From Proteiniborus ethanoligenes (GTDB lineage: Bacteria > Bacillota > Clostridia > Tissierellales > Proteiniboraceae), in assembly GCF_900107485.1 (NCBI RefSeq), contig NZ_FNQE01000014.1:1-64000 (forward strand): a DNA stretch of 64,000 nucleotides, given 5' to 3'. Shown here one piece after another: positions 28,570 through 37,366 of the stretch. Both the position numbers and the translations under genes were made by a program. The notes under the pieces are model-generated. The model had not been told where the DNA came from. It saw only the letters and a program-made list of their open reading frames with translations, and did no database searches. Within the stretch, counting starts at the first letter, position 1. Every line of letters starts with the position of its first letter.

Positions 28570-28907
28570 GTCATCTATGATTTTAGTCCATTTTTAAGGG
28601 GCAAAAAACAGTGTTTTTTCACTGATTTTTGCCCCTATTTTTGTCCTTCAACCAATATCTAATGTGTCTAAACCCTATCATTTCTCCTCTAAACTGTAGT
28701 ACGTTACCAGAATTATACTCTAAGTCGTAGCTTGCTGCCAATCACATCTTGCTCTGCTCGTGTTCTTGGGTAAGTCTGACATCGGGCGTAAATTGCTTTC
28801 TTCAGTCATTTCACTCCCTTCACAGTTCGTGTTACGATTTTAACGTGCCTTGAATCGATGATTATGATGTCGTAGAGAGATAGTAACCCCTTGGTGGTAA
28901 GATATAT
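28570..28907. repeat. Dispersed repeat R2, first copy (interrupted)
   Basis: Shares about 70 percent of bases with 31114-31330: TGTTTTTTCAC(T/C)GATTTT, TACGTTACCAGAATTATAC, TATGATGTCGTA and CCCCTTGGTG. This copy carries about 130 extra bases between the two inverted arms (roughly 28722-28856). No gene is supported in 28461-28936. Confidence 0.65.
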
Positions 28908-28936
28908 TTCACAATTTAAGTGATATAAAAATGAAG

Positions 28937-29263
28937 CTAATTAATTAGCTTCAACAACTGTTCCTTTAATATCTTTATATCCATATCAATAATTTCCCAT
29001 ATTAGATTTAAATTTACACCTTCATAGTCATGGACTATACGATTTCTTAATCCACGCATTTTGAACCAAGGAACCTCATGATGTTTTGAAAGATATTCTT
29101 TATCAAGTTTATTAACTAATTCACCTATTTGACTTAAATTAAACACACAAGCTTCAACCATCATACTATTATTTCTAAATTCAGTATAATCTACATCATT
29201 GGTATATTTTAATATAGAGTCGATATAGTTAATTATCTTTTGAATAATCTTTTGATTTTTCAT
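28937..29263 (-). CDS. hepT: HepT toxin, HEPN ribonuclease
   Basis: 108 aa. The HEPN catalytic motif Rx4HxY is complete (R73-NRIV-H78-D-Y80 in RGLRNRIVHDY). In HepT/MntA systems the RNase is neutralised when MntA adds AMP groups to the Tyr of this motif. It overlaps the antitoxin gene by 35 nt in another frame and starts behind GGAGG. The Tyr is conserved, so AMPylation control is expected. Confidence 0.9.
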   Translation of the reverse strand: MKNQKIIQKIINYIDSILKYTNDVDYTEFRNNSMMVEACVFNLSQIGELVNKLDKEYLSKHHEVPWFKMRGLRNRIVHDYEGVNLNLIWEIIDMDIKILKEQLLKLIN

Positions 29264-29561
29264 ATATAACTATACCTCCATTTTCTATTTCCTGCATTAT
29301 TAAAGAATCTTGCTCAATATGAGACCTATCAATCAAATCTATATCTATTTCTAAAGCATTAACAAGTATTTCTAGTAATCCAACAAAATCAAGTCCTCTT
29401 AACTTTCCATTTGTATCAATGTATAAGTCTATATCACTACTTATTGTGACATTACCTTTTGCATAAGACCCAAATAGTATTGCCTTATTTATAGGATAAT
29501 TTTCAAATATGGGAGCTGTTTTTTCCCTTATAGTTTCAACTGAAATGAAATTAGACTTCAT
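29229..29561 (-). CDS. mntA: MntA antitoxin, minimal nucleotidyltransferase
   Basis: 110 aa. The nucleotidyltransferase motif GSx10DxD is complete (G31 S32 ... D43 I D45 in FGSYAKGNVTISSDIDLY). It should AMPylate and so silence the HepT toxin encoded downstream. ATG behind AAGGAGG. First gene of the pair; order antitoxin-toxin is usual. Confidence 0.9.
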   Translation of the reverse strand: MKSNFISVETIREKTAPIFENYPINKAILFGSYAKGNVTISSDIDLYIDTNGKLRGLDFVGLLEILVNALEIDIDLIDRSHIEQDSLIMQEIENGGIVIYEKSKDYSKDN

Positions 29562-29689
29562 AGTCCTAAGCCTCCTTAGTTATTTAACTATACATTATAT
29601 ACTGATTATATCATAATTTATTTATCAATTGAACATCTACTCAAAAATATGCTAAACTTAAATAACTTTTACATTTTTTACTTACTTCC

Positions 29690-30215
29690 TTTTGCTTCTA
29701 TTGAAATATTTTTTCATGATATTTTCTCTGCCTAACTTTTCTGTTTTAATAAACTCTAAGACTTCATCACTCGCATATTTTTTATTTTGATACATACTCC
29801 CCTAAAAATGTTTCATCAGCTACTTGATGATAATATTCAAATTTATATAACCATTCTTTAAGATTGATTAATTCTTTCATTGACTTAGATTTTTCTTCAA
29901 AGGATGCAGAATGGAACTTTTCCATTTCTATCAGGTAAGACATTTGAAAATCTTTTATCAATACTGCCTTCCATATAAGAATTTAGCTTTGTTGTAATTT
30001 CCATTCCTAGATCATTAGATACTTCCTATTTCTCCTTTGTTGAAAATTTGGCACCATAACCATGAGCTGCTTTATTAACCCCAAGGATGTTCCATACATA
30101 AATAACTTTTACATTGTTCTCATGCTCTCTTTCTGGTTCTAGGCATAAAAAATGGCCAAGTTTATTTGGGTCTTTAATTACCAAAACTTCGCCAGCATAC
30201 AGTCTATATTTAATT
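29690..30215 (-). pseudogene. Remnant of a decayed gene of unknown family
   Basis: Coding-like pieces are visible in different minus-strand frames: about 60 codons starting KYRLYAGEVLVIKDPNKLG and ending AHGYGAKFSTKEK before a stop, then a piece with GMEITTKLNSYMEGSIDKRF, then MKELINLKEWLYKFEYYHQ. They are separated by stops and frameshifts and the first has no start codon. I do not recognise the family. The rest of 29562-30394 shows nothing. Confidence 0.5.
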
Positions 30216-30394
30216 TTAATTTATATAAGAATAGATGTATTAGAATTTATTATATTCTAATACATCTATAATATTTATTTTGCAATTTCTTTAAGCATTA
30301 CCTTATACTTATTGCTGAGTATAATAAACATAATATATCGAAAGAAGAATTCCAAATATAGTTTTATATCTTATAGATTCATAATATTTTTCCC

Positions 30395-30970
30395 TTATAA
30401 ATCAAAGCTTTTTGGATAAAGTTCAATATTTAATTCTTTTCCTATTGCCATAGCCCATTGTCGAAAACCAAATGCTACAGATGTAATGATATTATCCGTC
30501 TTTAAATATTTTTCAGGTACAACTTCATCGCAGGACTCTTCCCATCCAATCATGTATTTCATGTCATCATCTGTAAAACCTTCCTCATATAGATCGGATT
30601 TTTCCACTCCTATCATAAAAGGTTTTTCTTTTAAATATCCAAGTTTTAAGAGTAATATTGGAGCAATCGAAATAGCACCAATTAATGTGCCAGCATCATA
30701 AAATTTACTTACAAATTCTTGAGACGATTCATCTTCTACCATGCCTTGAGCATCAGTAGCACCTGTTATCAAAAGTGAATCATATTCATCTACATTTAGC
30801 TGTTCAAAAGTATTATCTGCAATTACAAGCATACCTTCTTCTGTTCTAATTGGCTTTAATTCTTTTGCAAAATAGACTACAGGTTTTTCAGCCATTTTTA
30901 ACATCTCTAAAGCTACAGTAAGTTCAAATAGGCAACATGTATCATATAGTAGAACCGCTGTTTTCTTCAT
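30395..30970 (-). CDS. DJ-1/PfpI superfamily protein with Ser at the nucleophile position
   Basis: 191 aa with the DJ-1/PfpI fold outline: KKTAVLLYDTCCLFEL, the middle segment YDSLLITGATDAQG, and the nucleophile elbow. Where the family has Cys in AxCxxP, this protein has Ser101 (GAISIAPILLL). Cysteine-based chemistry is therefore unlikely, although Ser could act in some relatives. ATG behind AAGGGGG. Stands alone between repeat regions. Confidence 0.75.
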   Translation of the reverse strand: MKKTAVLLYDTCCLFELTVALEMLKMAEKPVVYFAKELKPIRTEEGMLVIADNTFEQLNVDEYDSLLITGATDAQGMVEDESSQEFVSKFYDAGTLIGAISIAPILLLKLGYLKEKPFMIGVEKSDLYEEGFTDDDMKYMIGWEESCDEVVPEKYLKTDNIITSVAFGFRQWAMAIGKELNIELYPKSFDL

Positions 30971-31113
30971 ACTCTTTTCCCCCTTAAAACAATATTTTTT
31001 AAGTAATTCTATTCCACATTACATTGTTAATGTTCATCTATAGTATATAATTTCCCCCCATTTTATCAACCAAATTCACCCATTTATCTTCTAAATATCT
31101 CCAGTTATTCAAT

Positions 31114-31335
31114 GTCATCTGTTAAACACCCTATTTTCAAGTGTCAAAAAAGGGTGTTTTTTCACCGATTTTCGACCCAAATTTCACCCTTAAACCACTA
31201 TATGTTGTGGTCAAAGTCTATTGTTCCCCCTCAGAACCACAATACGTCATCAGAATTGTACCTCCAACGTGGGTTGAGAGTACAATAATGATGTCGTAGG
31301 TTTATATTACCCCCTTGGTGATAAAGTGTGTGTTT
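31114..31335. repeat. Dispersed repeat R2, second copy, with 19-bp inverted arms
   Basis: Uninterrupted copy of R2. Inverted arms lie at 31243-31261 and 31280-31298 (TACGTCATCAGAATTGTAC against GTACAATAATGATGTCGTA, 15 of 19 pair). A second hairpin AAACACCCT / AGGGTGTTT lies at 31125-31159. Probably a small non-autonomous element. Confidence 0.65.
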
Positions 31336-31388
31336 CAATATATATTCTCTTGCAATATCTTACATTAGAATTAATCTATTTATAAATG

Positions 31389-31668
31389 TATTCATCAAAC
31401 AAACTCCTCACCTTTTTCAAATAAAGTTCTCTCACCAACACCCCCCAAACCCTTGAAAACACTGACCTGTTTTTTCGTCCCTTATTTCCCACTTATGCCC
31501 TTTTCCCTTGAATCTGCTCTCTAAAGTCCTTACATTTTGAAGTTTTTAGGGCAAAAAATGAAAATAAAGTTCTATTAGGATTGAGGGTTTAGGGAGAAGG
31601 TTTAAGGGGAGTTTTATCCATTTCTCCTCTCCATTTTCTTTTCTATCTTATCTTCCAATCCATTGATT
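31389..31668. repeat. Dispersed repeat R1, second copy (interrupted)
   Basis: Same elements as 28090-28217, but about 130 bp lie between two copies of AAATAAAGTTCT (about 31419-31430 and 31560-31571), as if a segment was gained here or lost in the other copy. No gene is supported in 30971-31917. Confidence 0.65.
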
Positions 31669-31719
31669 TATCTGGCTTTTAGCCTTACATCCTTTTTTTC
31701 TTCTAATAAAAATTCTAAT

Positions 31720-31770
31720 AAAAAAACCATAGTTCCTAGGCATTCCTTATACCTTTTCCCTATGGTTTTA
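31720..31770 (-). terminator. Terminator of the four-gene nuclease operon
   Basis: AAAACCATAG / CTATGGTTTT stem with TTTTTT after it on the minus strand, about 150 bp behind the last gene of the operon. Confidence 0.7.
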
Positions 31771-31917
31771 TACAACAACTTTATTTACATTTTAAAATGA
31801 ATTTGCATAATGATAGGACTTTATTTGATGGAGACATAGATACAGGAACAAGGGGTAAGAAGCAAGGGAATAAGGATACCATTATATACAAATTTATTGC
31901 TGATTTCAGATTATCTT

Positions 31918-32661
31918 TTATTTATATAGATTTTTATACCAGCATTCTTTTCCTTCCCGTTTTATTTCAATTCTATCATATTCAATTGATTCTCCGACTA
32001 AATATCTCCATACTTCAACATCATCAAGTATTCCATCGTATCTTCTTATAAAAGTTTCTACTAGACTTTCTCCTTTTTTATTAAAATCATCTTGGAAAAC
32101 TATAACTTTTCTTTCAGCAATTATTCTAGAAAGATAAAAGACTGCTTCTATTGCAGTTGATATTTTAGCAGAAGGAAAATTATCATCCTTTGTCCAAGTA
32201 TAACTTTTACATTCCGCCACAATGGAGTTGTCCAATGAAACCAAATCAAACTTATGAACTTTATTAGCACCTACAATTAATGGCTTTTCATAGAAACTAT
32301 CCTTAAGTTTTCTATTTAAATATAATCCCACTCTGTTTTCAAATTCATCAAAAGGGAGCCTTGAAAAAACGCCATTATTATTTGTGTTTTGTAGATTCGA
32401 GCGATGATTCTGACTGTTTACTTCATGATTTACCACTTTGTTATTATACGTATGACCAATACCATTTACTATTTTAATCTTTTTACAGCATGAACATTCG
32501 CCTTTACAACGGTTTATCATATCTTGCTTAAATAATTTATTACAAACAGCATTAATAGTTTGACGTGGTTCGATGCTCAACAATTTTGATAAACAGTCAT
32601 CACATAAATTTTTATCTGTTCTACCTAAATAATTTGTAATTACTTCACTGTACTTATCCAT
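31918..32661 (-). CDS. Putative PD-(D/E)XK nuclease with zinc-binding N-terminus
   Basis: 247 aa. The N-terminal third has Cys pairs (CDDC, then CSCCKK) that could bind zinc and includes a possible helix-turn-helix segment (PRQTINAVCNKLF). Residues about 130-155 read KFDLVSLDNSIVAECKSY, which fits the D...ExK core of PD-(D/E)XK nucleases. No exact family recognised. Last gene of a four-gene operon with other nuclease-like proteins; start behind AGGAG. Likely defence function is inferred from company. Confidence 0.6.
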   Translation of the reverse strand: MDKYSEVITNYLGRTDKNLCDDCLSKLLSIEPRQTINAVCNKLFKQDMINRCKGECSCCKKIKIVNGIGHTYNNKVVNHEVNSQNHRSNLQNTNNNGVFSRLPFDEFENRVGLYLNRKLKDSFYEKPLIVGANKVHKFDLVSLDNSIVAECKSYTWTKDDNFPSAKISTAIEAVFYLSRIIAERKVIVFQDDFNKKGESLVETFIRRYDGILDDVEVWRYLVGESIEYDRIEIKREGKECWYKNLYK

Positions 32662-32763
32662 TCTATATCTCCTCTTATAGGATAATCTCTATTTTTTGAA
32701 ATCTTAGTATATAAAAAAGTCTATTTATCAATAAGATAATGGAACAATAAAAAATATGTCTAA

Positions 32764-33570
32764 CTAATAAGTAGGCTTACCAATGGTACTTTTTGCACTA
32801 TCGCATAAATTATCATAATGCAGTAAAAGAATTTTATGCTTATCTACATATCTTCGTTTTTCTTTATATGTTTTTAGATTGAAAGCATCTCTTCTTCCAG
32901 CAACAACTGCATAGTGTATTCTTGTTTTATCAAGGCTAAAAAATTCATTAGGCAACTGTTCATTTGGGTTCTTATATTTTTGAAAAGTTTCTCTGAGTGA
33001 CACATAATTTGACTCAAGCCATTCATCCCAATCAAATACCTGTTTTATACCTTTTCTAAAAGTATCTCCTAAATTTCCATCTTTTAAGGTGATTTTTCCA
33101 TATGGATTTTCTAACTCAACAAAGACGAACTCATATCCACCTGAGTTTTTTCCTATGAGTAGGTAATCTACTTTGTATGAATTTCCCAACATAAACTCTG
33201 GTATAATAAATGCATCATGATGCCCAAAGTTATAATTTGATTTTAAAATAGAACCAATTATAAAATATGCTTTATTATTCTTAATAAACTTTGCAATATC
33301 ACTCTCAATAATGTTTTCATTACTTAAAAAATCGTAGAAATTAGAAATACTAGTCTTAAGCATATCTTCATTTTTTAAATCTTCTATATCCAAGTAGTTA
33401 TTAGGAAATATACTTAAATAATGTCTAACTGCTTTGGGATATTTCCTAAACATTGATTTTCTAATATTAAATTTTCCTGTAGTCTTTACCACTTCTTTTT
33501 TCTTAAGCATTTCCCATTCATTTATCTCATCTTCGGTTAATTTAGTATAATCTCTATCATAAATCCTCAT
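32764..33570 (-). CDS. Shedu-like (DUF4263) nuclease-fold protein
   Basis: 268 aa. The C-terminal half (about 90-260) has the outline of the SduA/DUF4263 nuclease domain: IIPEFMLGNSYKVDYLLIG, then EFVFVELENPYGKI, then KGIKQVFDWDEWL. The core reads D...ELE, so the usual Lys of ExK is Glu here. Shedu is a single-gene anti-phage system in which the SduA nuclease cuts or binds DNA. ATG behind GGGAGAG. Third gene of the operon, 75 bp behind the preceding one. Confidence 0.65.
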   Translation of the reverse strand: MRIYDRDYTKLTEDEINEWEMLKKKEVVKTTGKFNIRKSMFRKYPKAVRHYLSIFPNNYLDIEDLKNEDMLKTSISNFYDFLSNENIIESDIAKFIKNNKAYFIIGSILKSNYNFGHHDAFIIPEFMLGNSYKVDYLLIGKNSGGYEFVFVELENPYGKITLKDGNLGDTFRKGIKQVFDWDEWLESNYVSLRETFQKYKNPNEQLPNEFFSLDKTRIHYAVVAGRRDAFNLKTYKEKRRYVDKHKILLLHYDNLCDSAKSTIGKPTY

Positions 33571-33645
33571 AGTTACTCTCCCAATATAATCTTATATTAA
33601 TTAGTTATATAAAGTACTAATCTATTGTTGTTTAAGATTTTAACT

Positions 33646-34239
33646 TTACTCAATTTCTAGATTAAAATTACTTCTATCAATTTGGGACTCTAAAATGTTA
33701 TACATAAAAATAAGCGAAAATTTTACTCCATCTTTCTCAGTTAAAATATCTTTAAGAAAGATTTTTTTATTCATACTATATTCTGTAGGGAAATTAATAC
33801 TTATATATGTCATTCTCTTATATTTTTGTTCCCAAAACCTATATTTAAACTCTTCTTTAAACTCATATTTCGTTAGAAATTGGTCTATAAACTGTGGTTT
33901 ATTAGAATATAAAGTAATTAGCGATTTCATAACCCAAATATCATCCCATTTATCAAAGTATGGAAAATGCAGTAATACGTTTCTAATAAATTTAAACAAG
34001 GCTTTACCTACATCACTAAAATTTGGTCTTTTTTGATTTTTGATAATCCATTGTATAGGTGGATATTTCAATAGTTCAAAATACGTTGCAAATATTTCTT
34101 TTATTTTAAAAAGTCGATATTCATCTTCTTTAAACCAAAAATCATCATTTATCATTTCTTCAAACAAGTCATAAAACCTGTTATATCCTATGGTTAAAAA
34201 TTCTTTTTCATCTTCATTAGGATGTTTCTTTACTTCCAT
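33646..34239 (-). CDS. Unknown protein, HEPN candidate
   Basis: 197 aa, mostly helical with many aromatic residues. Residues about 87-96 read IRNVLLHFPYF, giving an Rx4H motif as in HEPN ribonucleases, set inside helical sequence. This is a suggestive match only; no family is recognised. ATG behind GGGGGAGATGA, 28 bp after the HNH-like gene. Low GC like its neighbours. Confidence 0.5.
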   Translation of the reverse strand: MEVKKHPNEDEKEFLTIGYNRFYDLFEEMINDDFWFKEDEYRLFKIKEIFATYFELLKYPPIQWIIKNQKRPNFSDVGKALFKFIRNVLLHFPYFDKWDDIWVMKSLITLYSNKPQFIDQFLTKYEFKEEFKYRFWEQKYKRMTYISINFPTEYSMNKKIFLKDILTEKDGVKFSLIFMYNILESQIDRSNFNLEIE

Positions 34240-34267
34240 TCATCTCCCCCCATATATAAAATGGATA

Positions 34268-35131
34268 TTATGATTTTCTATCTTTCATCATTTGCTCAAA
34301 TATCTTGCTATTTATAAACTCCTCTTTATTTTCTATTATATTTTTAACAATTTTCTCTTTCTGATGTGAATTTAACTTCAACTGTGATTCATTTATTTCT
34401 TTCATCCATTCAAAGAACTCTTGTCCAACTACACTTTTGATGTACTGATTTTTCGCTCTAATTATTCCCCTGCAATTATATATTTCTGTGTTCTCCCAAT
34501 ATTCTTCTGAATGCATTTTATATATTGTAATTAGAATTATTCCCATAAGGTTTGATATACTCATGTATGTTTTTCTTTTAGAATTATAAAACGTATGACC
34601 TCCTTCACTTCTGCTAAAAGCCACATGCGGATTCTGTTGTTTAAACTCTTTATACGCCTCTCTAATATCTCCAAAGAAAAATATATGATTTTTAATATTA
34701 CCCATGTCATTTCTTTTTTTCATAAGATAGTCTCTCATAATCTTTTCACTATCTATGAGAACATGTAAATCATCAATTTGAATATCTCCGACTTTTACAA
34801 AATTAGTTATATCTAAATATAGATTTCTCCAACTTACTGATGTAATAAAATAATAAAGCCATTCATCATATTTAAATTCTTCTTTATTATCTATTAAATA
34901 TGGATAGAAAACTTTGTTTGCAAAAAGTGTTTCTGCACTATTAAATCTTTCTTCGCAATCCTTACATAATAGATAGTATTTCTCCCCATCTTGCACAACC
35001 TTATTAGGATTATCAGTTCTTCTAATATTTCCAACAGATGTTTTCTTTAAATATCGGATTACAAATTTAGGAATAATGTGACTTAATTGGAGTTCCCTTT
35101 CCCTATAACATAAAGCACATTTACCTATCAT
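34268..35131 (-). CDS. HNH-like zinc protein, possible nuclease
   Basis: 287 aa. The N-terminus reads CALCYRERELQLSHIIPKF and, 45 residues later, LLCKDCEERFN: two CxxC pairs around a SHIIP motif, the layout of HNH/treble-clef endonucleases of the type often found in defence loci. The C-terminal 200 residues are unknown and end in a basic, helical segment. First gene of the operon. ATG behind GAGAGA. Nuclease activity is inferred from the motif only. Confidence 0.6.
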   Translation of the reverse strand: MIGKCALCYRERELQLSHIIPKFVIRYLKKTSVGNIRRTDNPNKVVQDGEKYYLLCKDCEERFNSAETLFANKVFYPYLIDNKEEFKYDEWLYYFITSVSWRNLYLDITNFVKVGDIQIDDLHVLIDSEKIMRDYLMKKRNDMGNIKNHIFFFGDIREAYKEFKQQNPHVAFSRSEGGHTFYNSKRKTYMSISNLMGIILITIYKMHSEEYWENTEIYNCRGIIRAKNQYIKSVVGQEFFEWMKEINESQLKLNSHQKEKIVKNIIENKEEFINSKIFEQMMKDRKS

Positions 35132-35198
35132 ATCTCTCTCATTCCCTTAAAACATTTTTTACATTTAAATAAAAGTTTTATTTATATCATAAGTATTT

Positions 35199-35404
35199 TA
35201 TAGTAATACCTTCAGCGAGAACCCCAATCAAAGTTCAGTCCTATTATACCAAGATTTATAGAGAGTCCCGCATATCTATGGAATTTAATAATATTAAATA
35301 TGTTATTTAATTTCATAAGACATCCCTCCTTTAGACTCATATTAGAGTTCATATGGTTCTCGCAAGGTCTATTAGAATCCTCGCTCAAGGTATTAATTCT
35401 GTGT
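35199..35404. repeat. Imperfect inverted repeat around a 34-codon gene
   Basis: TCTCGCTGAAGGTATTACTA on the minus strand (near 35199-35222) matches CCTCGCTCAAGGTATTAATT on the plus strand (near 35384-35404), and a shorter exact pair GCGAGAACC / GGTTCTCGC lies at 35215-35223 and 35353-35361. Confidence 0.6.
35212..35316 (-). CDS. Small peptide gene, 34 aa
   Basis: Encodes a peptide starting MKLNNIFNIIKFHRYAG and ending GLNFDWGSR, amphipathic with a hydrophobic middle. The ATG is 8 nt behind a near-perfect AAAGGAGGG site. The last codons form one arm of an inverted repeat whose other arm lies in the 5' leader, so the mRNA could fold start against end. Role unknown: signalling peptide, toxic peptide or leader peptide are all possible. 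It lies between the probable cargo operon and tniQ. Confidence 0.5.
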   Translation of the reverse strand: MKLNNIFNIIKFHRYAGLSINLGIIGLNFDWGSR

Positions 35405-35412
35405 GTTTGCAA

Positions 35413-35605
35413 ATAGATTGTAAATCTACTTAAATCGCAACTCTATATTAAATCCGTTTCAACTTTACATTTTTCATACATTTTCATTGATAATATCTTT
35501 CACTTTGCTTTCAAATATTAGTCCAAAACGCATCTATATAAAATATTCGCCATTTACCCATAATTTCCTCCATTTACCTTCAAATAAGTCTATTATTTGG
35601 GCTTT
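35413..35605. other. Gap without a gene, between the small peptide gene and the tns terminator
   Basis: AT-rich. Shows short repeated words (CCATTTACC twice at about 35551-35578, TTCA-ACTTTACATTTT and ATCTTTCACTTTGC-type stretches). Such clusters could be TnsB binding sites of a transposon end, but I could not pair them with the other side. Confidence 0.3.
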
Positions 35606-35652
35606 ATAAACAAAAGCCACATTAAGGAATTTTTTATCCTTATATGTGACTT
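35606..35652 (-). terminator. Terminator of the tns operon
   Basis: Minus-strand stem AGTCACATATAAGG / CCTTAATGTGGCTTTT around an A-rich loop, followed by T-rich sequence, just behind the tniQ stop. Confidence 0.7.
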
Positions 35653-35656
35653 TACC

Positions 35657-37366
35657 CTAAAATTTAAAATTGCAATCATATCCTCTGTTATTTAATATCT
35701 GCTTAATTTCCTTATAAATCCCTTCCATGTACCTTGGCTTAACACATGCTGTTTCTGCTATATTCCATAATGTTATTTCTTTTCCCTGCCTTTCTAATTC
35801 TTCAATGCCCCATTTTATTTTTCTTATATGGAATTCTTCTAGACTTTCTAATTCTGAGTCTATATATGCCTTTGTCAATGAGAGTTTCTCCTTCCTTTTA
35901 GAGAGCCAGCCGCTAATCCCTAACTTGCCTCCTATAGTTGACCATGTTATCCTTTCAGGCTTGCCTTCCTTCATTTCTTTTATCACTTCCTTAACTTTAG
36001 GAAGCAATTCAGCATCTCTTTTATCCCAATCAACAGTGTTAACTACTGTTTTTATTCTGCGATAGTTTTCTTCCATCCATTCACTATCATATCTTTTCAG
36101 CCATGCATAAACTCCATCGTTATTTTTACGAATTTGGCTACTACTTTTATCAGGATATTGAGCATGGAGTTCAAGCCACTTTTCCCTTAACCTTTCCCTT
36201 TTCATTCTAAATTCTTCTGTATCAGTAAACTTGCTGTGAAGATATTTTCCACCACCATTAAATTTCCAAAACTCTTCTACTCCTAACCTATCAATAGCCT
36301 TCCTAATTGTTTTTGTAGATGACTTTAATATATCTGATATTTCTCGGATTGATAGTCCTGACTGGGTAAGTTCTATCAACCTCTGGTCCCACAGTTCCTG
36401 ATAAGCATCAATGTTTTTTTCATCTTCATTATTAGAGCCAAGTTTTGTATTAAATAAATCAGCCACTGGAATTCCGAGAAACCTCGCTAATAATAGATAC
36501 CTTATTGAATAGGTTGTCCTATCATTATTTCTAACCATATCAGGTAGCCAACCTCCGCTATTAACTGATACAGGGGATTGAACAAGTGCCAAGTATTCAT
36601 GACCATAGAAATCCACAAAGTCTTGTTTTAACTTCTTTTGGTGAATATAATTGTTCATCCTAGCATAGCCTTTTTCAATCAACTTAACTCGAAACTGATT
36701 TCTAAACCACTCAGTCTTCTTAAATCCAAATTGATTATTTAGAAGTATTTCTACATCTCCTGCCATCCAAAGCATCTTCTTCATCAAATAATTTGAATAA
36801 CTTATTTCTTTTTCTACAATACAGTTCTTACAAGATGCGCTAATAAACCTCTGTCTATTTCCTGCCCTTATGAGTTCTGTGCTGTTATAAAGGGGTATCT
36901 TATGTTTTAAACATACAAATACCCCTGTAACCTGATGGCTTCTGTGCCAATATGGCTCTCCAAATCTTTCTATGTCCTCTTTAAAACACTCAGGACAAAA
37001 TCGAAAGTATTTATTTAAATTGATAGAATTTGATATTAGACCTATCCTCATGTAGGAAACTGCCCCTTCACCATTTTTCATAGTTTCAATTATCTTTTCA
37101 GCCCTGTCTCGTGGGATAAATGCTGCAAGATAAGGAAATAAGGTATGCTTATAGATAAAATATTCTGCTGTATATTTTGTACTGATAGGCATATTTTCAA
37201 TTAATGCATCTAATTGTGTAGACAGTTCCATAACTGCTATACAGTTCCTTGTTCCGAATAAATCCTCAAAATTATGGATTTCTTTTATATTACCACTTCG
37301 TATACAGTATCGTGCCAGCGTACTATATAATATTTCGTCTGGATAAGGTGTAGGAAAAAAGTTCAC
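35657..37366 (-). CDS. tniQ: TnsD/TniQ target-selection protein of a Tn7-like element
   Basis: 569 aa. The TniQ domain occupies the N-terminal 200 residues, starting FFPTPYPDEILYSTLARY and with the zinc motif FCPECFKEDIERFGEPYWH ... H...CLKH. A long C-terminal part with helix-turn-helix-like segments (LTQSGLSIREISDILKSSTK) should bind a specific target site, as TnsD does. Its GTG start shares one base with the tnsC stop codon, so translation is coupled. Length agrees with a full TnsD rather than the short TniQ of CRISPR-linked elements. Target gene unknown. Confidence 0.9.
   Translation of the reverse strand: MNFFPTPYPDEILYSTLARYCIRSGNIKEIHNFEDLFGTRNCIAVMELSTQLDALIENMPISTKYTAEYFIYKHTLFPYLAAFIPRDRAEKIIETMKNGEGAVSYMRIGLISNSINLNKYFRFCPECFKEDIERFGEPYWHRSHQVTGVFVCLKHKIPLYNSTELIRAGNRQRFISASCKNCIVEKEISYSNYLMKKMLWMAGDVEILLNNQFGFKKTEWFRNQFRVKLIEKGYARMNNYIHQKKLKQDFVDFYGHEYLALVQSPVSVNSGGWLPDMVRNNDRTTYSIRYLLLARFLGIPVADLFNTKLGSNNEDEKNIDAYQELWDQRLIELTQSGLSIREISDILKSSTKTIRKAIDRLGVEEFWKFNGGGKYLHSKFTDTEEFRMKRERLREKWLELHAQYPDKSSSQIRKNNDGVYAWLKRYDSEWMEENYRRIKTVVNTVDWDKRDAELLPKVKEVIKEMKEGKPERITWSTIGGKLGISGWLSKRKEKLSLTKAYIDSELESLEEFHIRKIKWGIEELERQGKEITLWNIAETACVKPRYMEGIYKEIKQILNNRGYDCNFKF

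Noticed and set aside
28477-28662. Plus-strand frame of 61 codons
   Set aside because: Falls in repeat R2, no ribosome binding site, low-complexity translation.
31797-32051. Plus-strand frame of 84 codons
   Set aside because: Overlaps the end of the nuclease-like gene on the other strand and is hydrophobic nonsense.
35413-35605. Transposon left end directly behind tniQ
   Set aside because: Short repeated words are present, but I could not match them to the DNA upstream of tnsA nor find a 5-bp duplication.
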